From Castanea sativa (lineage: Eukaryota > Streptophyta > Magnoliopsida > Fagales > Fagaceae): 64,000 bases of DNA. Shown here piece after piece: positions 11,075 through 24,600 of this stretch (the stretch's first letter is position 1; every line of letters begins with the position of its first letter). Under the pieces are notes generated by a model, which worked only from the letters and a program-made list of their open reading frames with translations, was not told the origin of the DNA and ran no database searches. The stretch spans positions 52,623,751 through 52,687,750 of the forward strand of contig NC_134020.1 in assembly GCF_040712315.1 (NCBI RefSeq), in the 5' to 3' direction. The translations under genes and the position numbers were made by a program.

Positions 11075-11881
11075 TATGATAACAATATGGAAGTGGTTGA
11101 GCTTTTTTATTTTTATTTTTTGATATTTCTGCCACATCTTATATATTAGTTGAAACCGATTAAAATTAACTATTCTATACTACTACTTAAGCAACCCAAA
11201 AATAATATATTTGCCTAAATTTTGTTTGATATTCTTTGAGTAAACTATCTTATTACTTATTAGAATTAGTGATCATATATAAAAACGTTTCTTTAATGAA
11301 ATAGAGGGTGTTTTATCATAGGAGCCATAAATATTTTCCTTGTATCTATTCTACCTATCAAACATATTAAAATTAAAGGGTTTTTTCAATACTATAACTT
11401 TTGTATCACAACTTATATCACAACTATAATGTGACAAACTTTGAATGATAGTCTATTACTTTCAAATGAATTCATCATTTTTTTTCCTACTATTTACAGT
11501 CAATTATGTTAAGGTTATTGTAATAGTTGTGCCACAAAAGTTGTGTCCATAAATTTTCTCAAAATTAAAACACAACATTTTGATAATCTATATATGAAAA
11601 AGAATAGACTTCCCAATTCTTTTGAGTTCCAAATAATAACCCTATAAATCTATAATACTAAATTGAAATCCATATGTTTTTAAAATAAATATAGTATATA
11701 GGACGATAACAACAACACAACGCTATTGTTTAGATCCCTCAAATTTAGTCATTCATAAACTACTATCACTCATATTCCAACTCTCGTTGTTGCCTTGCTT
11801 CTAAAAAATAAAAAATAAAAACAAAAACAAAAACAAAAACAAAACTACTTTTGTTCCCATTTAGGCTTCTAGAGCCATTTA

Positions 11882-12562
11882 GGGTATGTTTAGTTGTGGT
11901 GAAAATAGGGATGATGGAAAATAAAGAGAGGAAAATAGGGTAGAAAATGACATTTTTCACTGTTTGGTTGAGAGAGAGAGGGAGAGAGAAAAGTGGTGGG
12001 GTTCACAAGTTTTCTCTCCTCCCCCTTCAAAATACAATCTTTCCATATTGGAGAGAAAATTGAAGTAAAAAATGAAAAAAAAAAAAAATTTAACTAGCTT
12101 TGACATTTTTGGCTCTTTTTTTTTTTCTTTTTTTTCTTTTGACTTTTTTACTGTAGCGTTGGTTTTTTTTTTTTTTTTCTTTTGACATTTCCACGTAATG
12201 TTAGTTTTTTTTTTTTCTTTCTTTTGTTTGGTCAGGGTTCTTCTTTTCTTTCTTTCTTTTTTCTCTTAATTTTTATTTTTATTATTTTTTAAGAAAACAC
12301 TTTTAAATGACTTCTTATGCTATTTTTTTGAAATGTCTACTTTCATCTATATACAATTTTTTTAAAAAAGTATAATATATTACTTTCTTTTTTATTTAAG
12401 AGGGATATGATGGTAAATTTATACAAACTTTATTTTCAACCAAACTAAAAAGTTTTTCATCCCTCTAGTTTTTCACCCTCTCAACTAAACATAACTAAGG
12501 AAAACTAAAAACTTTTCTATATCTTCCCACTTTTCCATCCTTCCAACCAAATGGACCCTTAA
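11882..12562. mobile_element. MITE-like element in the pseudogene intron
   Basis: The ends are inverted: left AGGGTATGTTTAGTTGTGG, and right, read in reverse, AAGGGTCCATTTGGTTGG followed by AAGGATGGAAAAGTGGG. The interior is pyrimidine-rich. The termini resemble TIRs of small hAT-type elements, but no clear 8-bp duplication was identified. Confidence 0.55.
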
Positions 12563-12769
12563 TTTCACTTTCCTCCATTCATTTGGAGTCTCTTTTCTAA
12601 AACTTGAATAAATTTTCATAGCCATTCAAATAATTAATTAACCTTTTTTTTATCTCTTATGCCTATAACTACACTACACCTATAATTATTTATTTATTTT
12701 AACCAAAAAAAAAAGCCACACATATTGCGTGTGACACTGTATGTAATATGAACGGACCTTTTATTTTCT
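11959..12769. repeat. source copy of a roughly 0.8-kb dispersed duplication
   Basis: It begins ACTGTTTGGTTGAGAGAG and ends near AATATGAACGGACCTTTTAT. The same sequence recurs at 13974-14889 with small indels. This copy includes non-transposon flank beyond the right end of the MITE-like element, so the second copy was probably made from this locus. Confidence 0.8.
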
Positions 12770-13835
12770 TTTGTGTTTTGGGAAACAATATGAATGGACT
12801 TGATTACTAAAACTAACATACCATATAAAAAGGCTCTAAATGTTCCCCATAAGTTAGTATCCATTGGATACATCAGTACTTCTAGTACGTAAAGGAACTC
12901 AAAGATAGTGTCTATCACAAGAAATAATCGATATCAACTTTCTAACTACTATGTATCTAAAAAAATTCTAAATTTCTAGATATATATTAATAATTTTTTA
13001 TTTTTTAAATAAAGAAAAAAACATATCCGCAAAAAAATAAAAATAAAAATAAAAATAGAGGTTACCTAATTGTTTTCAAAATCCAAGGCTTTAGGTTCAA
13101 CTTTATAAATATTTTGGAGATTTTCTGTAAAAGAAGGCTTCAAAGAAAACCTTTGATCAATCCAAAAACCATTAGCGAAGGTGAGAAGAGGATCTCCAGT
13201 CTCCCAAGTGTCCTTAGTCGATACAATATCCATTAGTTGTAAAGACTGGTTGTCGAGTTCATCCATGGTTTCGCAACCCAAAGAAAAAAAGCCTATCCTT
13301 CAATCCATGCTTGCTTGATCCTGAAGTGAGAATATTCATTATATATAGTAGCAAATGATAGTGGTGAGCAAGCCAAGTTTTTTTCGAAACCCTTCTCGGC
13401 TTCATTGAGAATATTTTGCTTAGCTAACTGCAAACCCAAGTGCTTTGGAAATCGACTTATCATTGGTAGGGTATTAGCTTTTTTTTATGAAACACCGATA
13501 ATTGGAGGTGAGGGAAGGGTAGGTTGAAGTCTGCATGTCTCCATTGCTAGGGTTTCCGGGTGTTTTTTTTGATACTTTGATAATTGAGGGCAAAGGAATT
13601 TAGTTGCTAGGGTTTAATTAGTGGTATATATATACTAGGGTTTTCTTTTTTTTTTTTGCGATTTCTATTTTTTTTATTGGGATTCACCGGGAGCCCATGG
13701 GCTTTTAGGGAGAGAGAGAAAGGCTACTTTTTCAAGACTTTAAAGCCCTTATCTTGTGTTAGTGGGTATTTGGATTCATTGGTACTACACTTACGGGCCT
13801 TGTGATTTGGATGGGCCGAGTCCGACAGTTTTTTA

Positions 13836-13972
13836 CTAACATGAGTGGGCCAATATTTATTAGTTACACTACCAGTTCTGCCCACTTTAACTTTGGTTTT
13901 TTACGGGGGGGTTAGGTTACTCTTTTGACTATTCTCTATTTCTCAAATTCTCAACAAAATTTTAAAAAAAAT
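13836..13972. repeat. direct repeat R1 bordering the duplicated block
   Basis: Starts CTAACATGAGTGGGCCAATA and ends in an A-rich tract. It is nearly identical to 14888-15025. Confidence 0.8.
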
Positions 13973-13973
13973 T

Positions 13974-14889
13974 ACTGTTTGGTTGAGAGAAAGAGGGAGA
14001 GAAAAGTGGTGGAGTCTACAAGTTTTCTTTCCTCCCTCTTCAAAATACAATCTCTTCAAATTGGAGAGAAAATTAAAACGAAAAATGAGAAATTATTTTT
14101 GACAAAATTGTCCTCGCTTTTCTAGTTTTTTTTTTTTTTTTAACTTCGACGTTTCTGGCTCTTTTTCATTTTTTTTTTTCTTTTGACTTTTCTACTGCAG
14201 TGTTGGTTTTTTTTTTTCTTTCTTTTCTTTTGACATTTCCACGTAACGTTAGTTTTTTTTTTTTTTTTTTTTTGCTTTCTTCTTTTTTCTTTCTTTTGTT
14301 TGGTTAGGGTTCTTCTTTTCTTTCTTTTGTTTGGTCAGGGTTCTTCTTTTCTTTCTTTTTTTTTTCTCTTAATTTTTATTTTTATTATTTTTTAAAAAAA
14401 CACTTTTGGATGATTTTTTATGCTATTTTTTTGAAATGTCTACTTTAATCTATATACAATTTAAAAAAAAAAAGTATAATGTATTACTTTCTCTTTTATT
14501 TAAGAGGGACATGATGGTAAATTTATACAAACTTTATTTTCAACCAAACTAAAAAGTTTTTCATCCCTCTACTTTTTCACTCTCTCAACCAAACACAACT
14601 GTGGAAAACTAAAAACTTTTCTATCCTCCCACTTTTCTATCCTCCCACTTTTTCATCCTCCCAACCAAATGGACCCGTAATTTCACTTTCCTCCCTTCAT
14701 TTGGAGTCTCTTTTCTAAAACTTGAATAAATTTTCATAGCCATTCAAATAATTAACCTTTTTTTTTTTTTTTAATCTCTTATGGCTATAACTACACAACA
14801 CCTATAATTATTTTTTTTTTAACCAAAAAAAAAAGCCACACATATTGCGTGTGCCACTGTATGTAATATGAACGGACCTCTTATTTTCT
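13974..14889. repeat. second copy of the dispersed duplication
   Basis: Matches 11959-12769 nearly throughout. An extra internal tandem expansion of a TTTGGTYAGGGTTCTTC unit occurs around 14298-14355, as well as longer T-tracts. It sits exactly between direct repeats R1 and R2. Confidence 0.8.
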
Positions 14890-15025
14890 AACATGAGTGG
14901 GCCAATATTTATTAGTTACAGTACCAGTTCTGGCCCAAGCTGCCCACTTTAACTTTGGTTTTTTATGGGGGGTTAGGTTACTCTTTTGACTATTCTCTAT
15001 TTCTCAAATTCTCAACAAAATTAAA
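14888..15025. repeat. direct repeat R2 bordering the duplicated block
   Basis: Near-identical to R1 (13836-13972), with an extra ggcccaagct segment that R1 lacks. Confidence 0.8.
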
Positions 15026-15070
15026 AAAAAAATTTTAACAAGAGGGAGAACTAAATCCTTGAATGCAACC

Positions 15071-15682
15071 TGATAGGGTTCAAACCAAGTTTAGTTCGTC
15101 CATAATGGTCGTCGATGGTAAGAACACGTCCAATGGGTTTTATAAAGGAAGAAGCCCAATAGAAACACCCCAAACATAAGCAATATCCCTCCTTGAGATA
15201 TTATAACTGTCCAAATCAAGTTAATCATCCATGGCTCACAAGGGTAAGGACGACCAAGGATGACCGTCCATAGATCGTGAAGGAATGGACGGCCATACGA
15301 CACTTAGTAAATTTCAAAAGAATTCTCTACAAATTTTACATAATCAAACCACGATCAGTCATTCCAGAAAATGGGGAAGGTTCCCCGAAATTCGCTCAAC
15401 TTTCTCCATTAACTCCACCCATCTCCCATGATGATAGTGGATCCGAGCAAGTGGACCAACTTCTAATTCTCTATAAAAGGATCAAGCCTCAATCAACAAA
15501 AATATGTTCAACTATACATATATTCTTATCCTTGTGCTCTAGAGAGAAAACTGATTTAACTGTCGGAGGGTCCTTGGCTAGGTTACACCGATCACCCTTG
15601 ATAGTATTTTCTTTCCATTCAAGTCCTAAAGCCATCACCGTAGTCCGAAGCATTCTAGCCTACTGATTTTCGAGCATCATCA
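15071..15682 (+). mobile_element. probable solo LTR of a Ty3/gypsy-type retrotransposon
   Basis: Starts TGATAGGGTTC and ends GAGCATCATCA. Near the middle-right are a CTCTATAAAAGG promoter-like box and the CTGATTTAACTGTCGGAGGG stretch typical of plant gypsy LTRs. The flanking 5-mers CAACC and CAGCC (15066-15070 and 15683-15687) match at four of five positions, consistent with a decayed target duplication. No internal domain is adjacent. Confidence 0.65.
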
Positions 15683-15687
15683 CAGCC

Positions 15688-18400
15688 CATATGAGGTGCC
15701 TAAGTTTAAGCCCACATTTGAAATGTATTAATGCATGCATGCAAATCTCTCCACATTTAGCATATTGCCAATCTTTTAACAGAAATCATCATTAACTGTA
15801 ATGTTTATTGTTGTTATGTTCATGTTTAGCGACATAAGCATAGCATTTCAATGTACTTTAAACAATCAAGTTCAATTCACTGCACTTACTTAAGATTAGG
15901 AAAAGACAAGTTTGAGTTGAAAATACTTATTCTATATTCAAATTTATTGAAAAGTATAGACCTCAAACTCGTTAAATTTTAAAACTGAAATACAAATTAT
16001 TTTAAATATTTTCTTGTAAATACCTAGTTATAAAATTATTATTTATTTTTATAATTTTAAATATATTAAACAAAGTATTTATGATATTACCAATTCAACT
16101 AGCCAAACAAAAGAATCGAGAACAATTTTTTTCCAATTCTTTATAACATTTAAAGGTCACGTGAATACCTAGGTATCCATCCACAAGCCCATCCAATGTT
16201 GAGACAAGTTCAAGCTTGCTTCTTTTTCTTTTTTTCATGGCAAGGGTTACAAGCTTCGTTACGTGACAATTGAAGGAGACTGCAATATTGTCATAGATGC
16301 CATTCTCAAGGCATATCAATCTAATCATACTAGACCATTGGCATTTTAAAAAAAAAGAAGAAGCTAATAATCTTTAAAAAACTCATATAATACACATGAA
16401 ATCAAATAAATATGATATGTTCCATACCAATGAATCAGGTTTTAGGTATTGGGTTCGGATTAGATTTGGGTAGACACAACTCAAACTCGGCCCGTGGCCA
16501 TCCCTAGGCCACAAAATTTGGAAGGCCATGGGCTAATGAGTTGAAAAAAAGAGAAGAGGTTATAGCTATAAATTGATGGTTTTGGTGATGAACGTCGGTT
16601 TCATGTTTAGCTGGAGAAATTGATGGTTTTGGTGATGGTTCTATAAGAGGATTAAGGGTGGTGAGAATGGAATCTAGCTAGATTATCTGTGGTATTATCT
16701 GATTAGGATGGTAAGTTCTTGAAGTAGTGGCTTAATAGTAACAGAGGCTTGTGCAATTCTCTTGGGAGTTGCAGTTGGCAAAGGAGGAACAAATTCATAA
16801 AAACAGTAGTTAGGAGTGTTTCTTGATTGTGTACGGATGCATTATCAAGCAAATATATTTACTTGCACTAAATTATCAAAAATGAGTTCTTTAAGCGATT
16901 CTAAATTGTATAGATAATGTGATAATTTTAAAGCATATACTCCCTATTAGACCTATCATTTTTCAGTCAAACTATTGTGAGTTACCCATAAAAATTTTTT
17001 TTTTAAGAGAAAAAGTTACCCATAAAAACTATGCTACATTTCACTCCACAACTAGATAATGTTAAAATTTTTATGGCCCAAGACATCCGAACCTATTGTA
17101 GGCCCAAGAATCTGTGGTTGGTTTTAATATGTATGAGGGGGTGTTGGATTTTAGTACTATGCGAAGTTGGCCAAGATCAAACTAGACTCTAAGGCCGTGT
17201 TAGATATGAGCCTATTATCGGTTTGAACTGATTGGAGCTATAATATCTCGAACAAGTAAAATTGCTATAGTTAGTGACTTTTTCTTTTTTCTTTTTTCTT
17301 TTTTCTTTTTTTGTGGCTAATCATTGTAGAATCTTATGTCCAATTTTTTTTTTAATTATTTTTATTCTAAACTCCCCTCTATCCTAAATTCTAACACCCC
17401 CTCTCTCTTCACAAAGCATTTGTATTTTGTCACTTATTGTTGCTCATTTGTGGTCCGCATTGCTGGTTGATTTGGGTGTCAGGTGACCAATCTAGACGTT
17501 AGGTTGTTGAGTTTGCTGAAAAAAGTACTTGCGGGTCTTGTGAATAGTGCATTGACTAACATATCAAAATGCAGACACATAATTCATTTCATATCAGCAA
17601 CATCCAAACGGATACTAATGCAAAGCAACAATGCTAGAGAAATTGTAGGCAAATTGTGATTTTGAACATCACTTCACATGAATTAGCTATCGATACCACT
17701 TTTATTATACATTCATCACGAAAAAAAAAAGGCCCCCTATACCCCTGCCTACTATGCTTTGCCTAGAAGAGGGAACGTGATGGAAATGAATTTTCCTCAC
17801 CCCACCCTCTCAACCATTTCTCACTTTTCCTCTCTAACCATTGTCAAAGATTGAAGCCATCTAATTAAGTCTTGCCTCTAATTTGTTCCACTCTTGTCCT
17901 ATGCAGGCTTTCACGCTTAGAAGAGGAGACAAAGAAAGACCAAACAACCATTTTTTTCATTCATTAAAATATCAACTATCTCCTCAAGGAGTACAATAGG
18001 TTGCTTATAAAAGATTACTAAACCCTAGTTCTAATTAGCTAAGAAACCCTAATTGCCTTATTATGAAAATAACCTTGCTTTCAAATTAAAATATTAATAA
18101 CCTAATAAACTACTAAGACCTAAAACATAAAAATACAATTGATTTACAAACATAACTAATACTAAATAAAAATCTTCTTGTGTCTCCCACATCATTATGA
18201 ATTTAAAACCTAGATGTGTAGTTTAAATTACAAGACTCTTGCAAGATATATTAAACATAAAGAGATATTACATACACAATATTTTTACAATATTTTCATA
18301 ACAAATCATAAATATTAAATTATTATTGATTCTGCTTTAAGCTGACTACTTAAATTACTTTTTAGGTCCGATTTGTATCTAGTGACCACTAACCATTGAA
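15688..18400. other. gene-free spacer upstream of TFIIB
   Basis: I recognise no gene in it. A short imperfect duplication of aaattgatggttttggtgatg occurs at about 16570-16640. The rest is AT-rich with scattered homopolymers. Confidence 0.5.
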
Positions 18401-18416
18401 CTCGTTAGAATACGGA

Positions 18417-18488
18417 CACGTGTATACATTGCAACTTGTTGTGGAATGTCATGAGCTCCCCCTTACTTTTTAACCACCTATACACGTG
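18417..18488 (+). promoter_or_regulatory. two G-box (CACGTG) motifs upstream of TFIIB
   Basis: CACGTG occurs at 18417-18422 (within ACACGTGT) and at 18483-18488, about 190 and 120 bp before the TFIIB ATG. Such ACACGTG cores are bound by plant bZIP and bHLH factors. Function here is inferred from motif and position only. Confidence 0.45.
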
Positions 18489-18607
18489 CACAAAATTTCG
18501 ACATAATAAACGTGGGAACCACGAAACATACTACAAACAACACAAACAGGAACCCCATAAATAGAAACAAAAAGAATAGAAAAAGACTTATCCACTTGTG
18601 GAAGATA

Positions 18608-21600
18608 ATGGCATCGTCGTCAGAGTGGTTATGTCCAGAGTGCAAGCGAGCAACGGAGGTGGTGCTAGACCACTCCGCAGGCGACACCGTGTGTTCCGAG
18701 TGTGGCCTCGTTCTCGAGGCTCACTCCATCGACGAGACCTCAGAGTGGCGCACCTTCGCCAACGAGTCCGGTGACAACGACCCAGTTCGCGTCGGTGGGC
18801 CCTCCAACCCTCTGCTTTCCGATGGCGGCCTCTCCACCGTGATATCTTCAAGACCCAATAATGCGAACGGTGGGAGTGACTTCTTGGGTTCGGGTTTGGG
18901 CCGCTGGCAGAGCCGTGGGTCTAACCCGGATCGCTCGCTTCTTCAGGCTTTTAAAGCCATTGCCTCCATGTCTGATAGGTTCGTTTCGTTGGGTTCGCGC
19001 TTGTTTTTTTTTTTTTTTTTAATGTTATTCTTTGTTTGGTTGCTGAGAAAAAGGTTTGTGAAGTTTTGTTAGGATTGCTTTTTGTTTTTGTTTTTGCTTG
19101 TTTTTATCGAATTTTGAAGTTTTTACATGCAAGTTTTAGCTGTTTATAGTTTATATTCTCTCTCTGTTTGTTTGGTTAGTGAGAAATGAGAGAAACTTTG
19201 GCATTGCTTTTGTTTTTTGTTTTTTTTTTTTTCATGTTTAATTGAATTTGAAGATTTACATGCAACTTTTAGATAAGCATATACTCTGTTTCTCTCTTTG
19301 TTTTGGTTGGTGAGGAAGTATGAGAAAATGAGAGAAACTTTGGAAATTCGCTGTCTTTGTTTTCTACTTTTATTGAATTTGAATTTTCTATGTAACTTTT
19401 AGGTTTAGGTATCCATACTCTGTTTGGTTGGCAAGAAAGCTTGGGAAAGTTTAGGAATTGCGGTTGTTTTTGTTTTCTTTGTTTGATCAAATTTTAAAAT
19501 TTCCATGCAACTTTTAGGTATTTATGCTTTCTCTCTCTCTCTCTGAGTGTTAACGGTTAACTTTGTTCGGTTGTGAAGGAAAATGAGAGAATGTCTTCGA
19601 AAACGTTTAAATTCCTCTGTTTTCTTTTTTGTTTATAAAATAAAATTCTTGAATTTCAAGTATTGAACTAAGTTTTGAAAAAAGAAAAAAAATTTGTAGT
19701 TCTAAAAGAGTTAACAGTCTGTCTGTGTTTGGTTGGTGAGAAAGTGAAAGGGGAAGCTGGAGACAGTTCTGAAATGTTTAGTTTGTGTTGTCTCTGTTTC
19801 CTGAAATTGAAAAATATAAACTTTACTGAGGAGAAAGAAAAATTCAAACTTGGGCCTCTTACTTTCCTGTTTGGTTGGTGAGGGCCTCTTACTTTCCTGT
19901 TTGGTTGGTGAGAAAATTAGAAATGGAAATGGCTGTTAGTGTTATGTTTTGGGTTGTTTTGGTTTTTCCCAAAAAAGTGAAATTACTATATATGATGGGA
20001 CCAAGTTATTGAGTTGGACTGACTTTACTATCTTTGTGGATAAGTGAAGCTGACTTTTTGGTTTTTAAAGGAACCAATTTCAGATTTTTAATTATGCTCA
20101 GGTCCCTCTCTGTTTGCTGGGTCAGAAAGTAGTAGAAGAGAATTGAAAATTGGTAGGTCCTTTTTGTTTTTTTTTTATTAATTTTTTTCTCTTTTTGGAT
20201 AATGAGAATGAGTCCTATACTACTATTCAAATAGGGCACGTTATCTAATGATTGAGTGGGATTTACTTTAAGTGGGTTTCTTAATCTTGTATGAAAGTTT
20301 AGTCTACAGTATTACTTTTTCTTTTTCCTTTTCTTTTTCTTTTTAAACTAATTATGGCTAGGAAAATATTGTTTAAAGTTTAGTCTTTTTTCTTGTTTGT
20401 AATTCAAGCAACTGGATTTTCTCTCTCTTTGTTTTACTACCCTTAAAGATTCCAATGATTTGCTAAAAGCAATGCAATGTAATTTCAATATATGCTCCTT
20501 TCATTGGCTCAATTTGGTAACTTTTAGTTATTAGAGAAATAGATTTTGTGCAGAGAATAAGTATACATAATACATTTTTAATTTGTCATGTTCTTGTTGA
20601 ACTTTGCATTTTGTTATAGTGCTATTCTTCAACACCCCCTCCCTTAAAAGAAAAATTAAAATAACAAAAAATTTAGAAAAGCTGATGCAATCATTGGATA
20701 TTTCAGGTTGGGCCTTGTTGCAACAATAAAGGTATGATAATTAAAAAATCATTTATCTGTTTTTAAAGTCTTCCATATTTGTTACTTTCTGATTATGCGT
20801 GTCTAAATATTTGAATCGCTCTATCTGAATTTGTTGATGCGTGGTTATTGCTCTACTTTCTTATATATGTGTGATGTCCTCTTTCTCCTTCTCTCTCTCT
20901 AACCTGTACTTTTGATTTCAATGGATATTTCAAAAGCTTGATACATCCAACATTGTCGGTTGCCTATTTTAGAATGCCCATTCTTAATAAAATTTAAGAA
21001 TTTGAATGGCCCAGCAGTGATATGTTGCATTTGTATGAATATCACTCATAATTGGTTGAATGAGTGCCATATCAAGTGAAAGCATGCCCCTTATTATTAT
21101 GTTATCAATCCTTGTTCATAGTTCAGTTCAGCGGTTATTGCAAACAATCAAGAGGGGCTAATATGGACCTTGAACTCATCATAGACACGTCTAAGCACCT
21201 AATAGGATTTTTGTTCTAGATTGTCTTATTGAATGGGGAAATGTATAAGATGAACCTGTTTCTCTGAAGCTAAAACCACAACCCCCCCCCCCCCCCCCCC
21301 CCCCTTCTCATTTCACCCTCTTGGAGCTTGATACATGATTAAACTTCTCAGACTAAAATTTTAACCTATTATTTATCAATTTTCATTAAAAAAATTATAA
21401 GTAGATCATGCAGTGAAAATTTCAAATTTTGTTTTCTTATTAAGGATATATGGTCTTAAACTTTTCTTCCTCTTCTTCTGCTTCTCCTTCTTTTTAGAAA
21501 AGAAAAAAGAAGGAGATATGGTATCTTGACATAAGTGCAGCAAAATGCTAATAATTTTTCAAACCCCCTCATACTGATTGGCAGTAGTTGACACAGTGAA

Positions 21601-24600
21601 ATATTCTGTAATGTGATGAAAACTATTTTCATTTTCTAATGGTTGATGATGTTAGTTGAAGTATCCTTTCATGTCTGATTTTTTTGTATTTTGATGCTAA
21701 CAAAGGTAGTTGTTGAAAACCTGTTGGCCGGAAAGTTGTTGATCACCATTTTTGATGTGGAAGTCATCGTTGCAATGTTGATGCAGATTTTTGGTTTATA
21801 ATTGCTTCTCACTTTTATTTATTTATTTACAGCTAAAATGCACTTTTCACCTTGAGGATTCTTCTAAATTGGCCCATTTACTTTCAAAACTTGCAATTCA
21901 CACCCCCCAACTATTACAATGATATCAATACGTCCCTTACATTAGGTCTGTCACATCTTCACTGATACCCTGCCTAAAAATGACATTGTTTTTTTTTGTG
22001 TGTGTCTGTGTGTCCAAAACAACATCTTTTTGTGTGGATTAATGACAAGATCTGATGGATTTTGACAGAAGGGTTACATTAGCATTGTTGTAATACTCGA
22101 TGGTTTAAATTACAAGTTTTCATAGTTAAAGGATTGATTTAAAAGCAAACTCAAACTTAGAGGGTGTCAGTAGTAATTTAACTCTTTTTTCCTCTGTTAA
22201 ATTCAATCATGCATCCTTGCACAAGCAAGAATGAACCTACGAAGAAGAGCCACCACCAAGCAAGTATTGCTCTTGGGCTATTAGCATTGATAAATTACTA
22301 GTTGTTTTTCAAAAGTTCAAGCTGTTAAGAAGGTTGGATTTAATCATTTGACAATTATTCAAACACTCCCCTCATGTGTGGGCCCAAACTCCCCATTAAT
22401 AAGTGTGCCCAACATGTGAGATTTTTAACTTTTAAAATGGAAGGTAGGGCCGAAACAGGGTTTGAATTCAAGACTACTTGCTAACAAGTGCATTGGCATC
22501 TATAATAGCTAATAGTTTAGTAGTTTTACTAGTTTATCAGTTTATACAATTATTTAGGAATATTTATTTAAAGTATTCTTATCTTCGCTTTGTTGTTCTA
22601 AGCTCATATATATGGCTAGTGATATTTGATTTTTCTAATATTAAAGTGGTTTTGGTTCTTTCTTGATATATTTTGAGAGCCTTTGATTTGGAATGCTTAT
22701 CTGTTTTTGGATGCGTAATTTTATACTTTCAGGATCGAGCCAATGAAATATATAAGAAAGTAGAAGATCAAAAACCTCTTCGAGGACGAAATCAGGATGC
22801 AATTTTGGCTGCTTGCCTCTACATTGCTTGTCGTCAAGAAGACAAGCCCCGCACTGTGAAAGGTGAAGTTCTCTTGACAAATTTTTATTTTGTGACATTA
22901 TCTTTCTGTGAGTGTTTGAGGATCGCTGAACATGTTTCTTAAATCAGAAATCTGTTCTGTTGCTAATGGAGCCACAAAGAAGGAAATTGGTCGTGCAAAA
23001 GAGTTTATTGTAAAACAACTGGAAGTAGAGATGGGTCAGTCTATGGAAATGGGAACCATACATGCTGGGGATTTTTTGGTGAGTTTGATGGTGCAGTCAT
23101 ACTCTGTAGTTTGCTAAACACCAGTCTTTCATGCAATGTCTCCTTAATGGTGGCGCTCACAGGCATCATGCTCTGCACAACATATGCATGGGGTGGGCCC
23201 TGTGTATACTGCATCTTGCCCAATGATTGGTGAGCAAGGGACAGTCACTGACTTGGCAACTGTCGCTTGCATTGTCCTTTTTCTTAGCATATCCATAGCA
23301 GTGGTTTTATCTATTGAATGACTTTTTGTTTTTAAACATGTCTCATTATGGGTTTGTCGAGAATAAGGGGTGACATTGTTTTCACCTTGAACTAATTTTC
23401 AGAGACGTTTTTGTTCCCACCTTGGCATGACTAATCAAGCAGTAAAGGCTGCTCAAGAAGCTGTACAGAAATCTGAAGAGCTTGATATAAGGTAGTTCTT
23501 TTTTTCTTTTTCCTCCCCCGTCCATATTGTTAGTTCTCTATTCCATTATTTCTCTTTGAAAAGTCAATGGATAAGATTAATGCCTTTTCCAACTTACCTT
23601 TTACTTTGTTTGAAAAATTAATAATCTTTTTTTCCTTTAATTTTTTTTAAAGTTTAATTTAAGAAGGTAATTTGGGAATCTGCTACATTCTTGTTTGAAA
23701 AACATTGCCTTGAATAATGTTCCCTTAAAAAATTTAATTTTCTAAGTAAGACTAACAATATGGAACAGAGGGAGTATTTGTCGAAATTAGTGAATTGACG
23801 TCTACAATATGTGAGAGTATCTGAGGAGGTTAGAGCTATCCACAGTTCAGATGACCACTGTTGTTATTCCATGTATTGCTTATTGGTGTTTTACTAATAC
23901 AGAGCCTATATATGTGCTCTGTTGAATTATTGACACTAATATTTTAGCAGATGGGACATGCTTTTAGAAGAAGATGAAGTTTCCAGTGTAATATAAGAAA
24001 TAAACTCTTGTAACAAGAATTAAAAGATTACAGTATACTTAAATCTGAATGTGTTTATGGAGATTGATTGATATTGTCCATGGAACTATAAGTCCTCAAA
24101 TACCTGTCTCACAGCTGAGTGCTATCTCTACCAAGTCCAATACCATAGTTTTGTATTATTCTTTTTGCTTATATTATAAATAGATGTTAATATTGCATCT
24201 GACTGTGACACAGTTTGCTCAACAGTCCTCTTAAAAGTTTTCTTTTGCTAAGAAGTCTTTTTAAACTTAAGAAAAAAAAAAAATCTGAGGAATAGGAAGC
24301 AGGAATTCTGGAAGTCTTGTCACTGCTTTTTAATGGTGGTGAGGGAGATTAATAAACTCATCCAAACTCACATTACTACCGCTTTGGTTTTATATATTTG
24401 CAGGAGGAGCCCAATATCAGTAGCAGCAGCTGTAATTTATATGATAACTCAGCTATCAGATGACAAGAAGCTTCTCAAAGGTTAGAAAGATAGATTGATG
24501 TTAATGTTCCTAATTATGAACTTGATAAAGCTAACAGTTACTATGCCCTGTGGGTGCAGACATATCTCTTTCCACTGGAGTGGCTGAAGGGACCATCAGG

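Larger units (their letters stand above)
10165..13470 (-). pseudogene. serpin pseudogene, paralogue of the 3.9-5.7 kb gene
   Basis: It has the same two-exon layout. The exon-1 remnant lies about 13470-13068, followed by a donor-like GTAACC. The exon-2 remnant lies about 10910-10165. Lesions seen directly: the start ATG position is no longer ATG; at least two frameshifts in exon 1 around 13290-13350; a TAG immediately before the donor; a deletion plus frameshift just after NSWVNNETKG; a one-base frameshift after PSIV (about 10430); an in-frame TGA inside the reactive loop; and loss of the normal stop. Recognisable blocks include ANALYFKGIW, YGSFDGFKVLKLPY and [12 protein letters not shown]. 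The intron is expanded to over 2 kb by transposon-type sequence. Confidence 0.92.

Noticed and set aside
15277..15666. 129-aa ORF
   Set aside because: Contained in LTR-type sequence with a promoter-like box; no protein similarity recognised.
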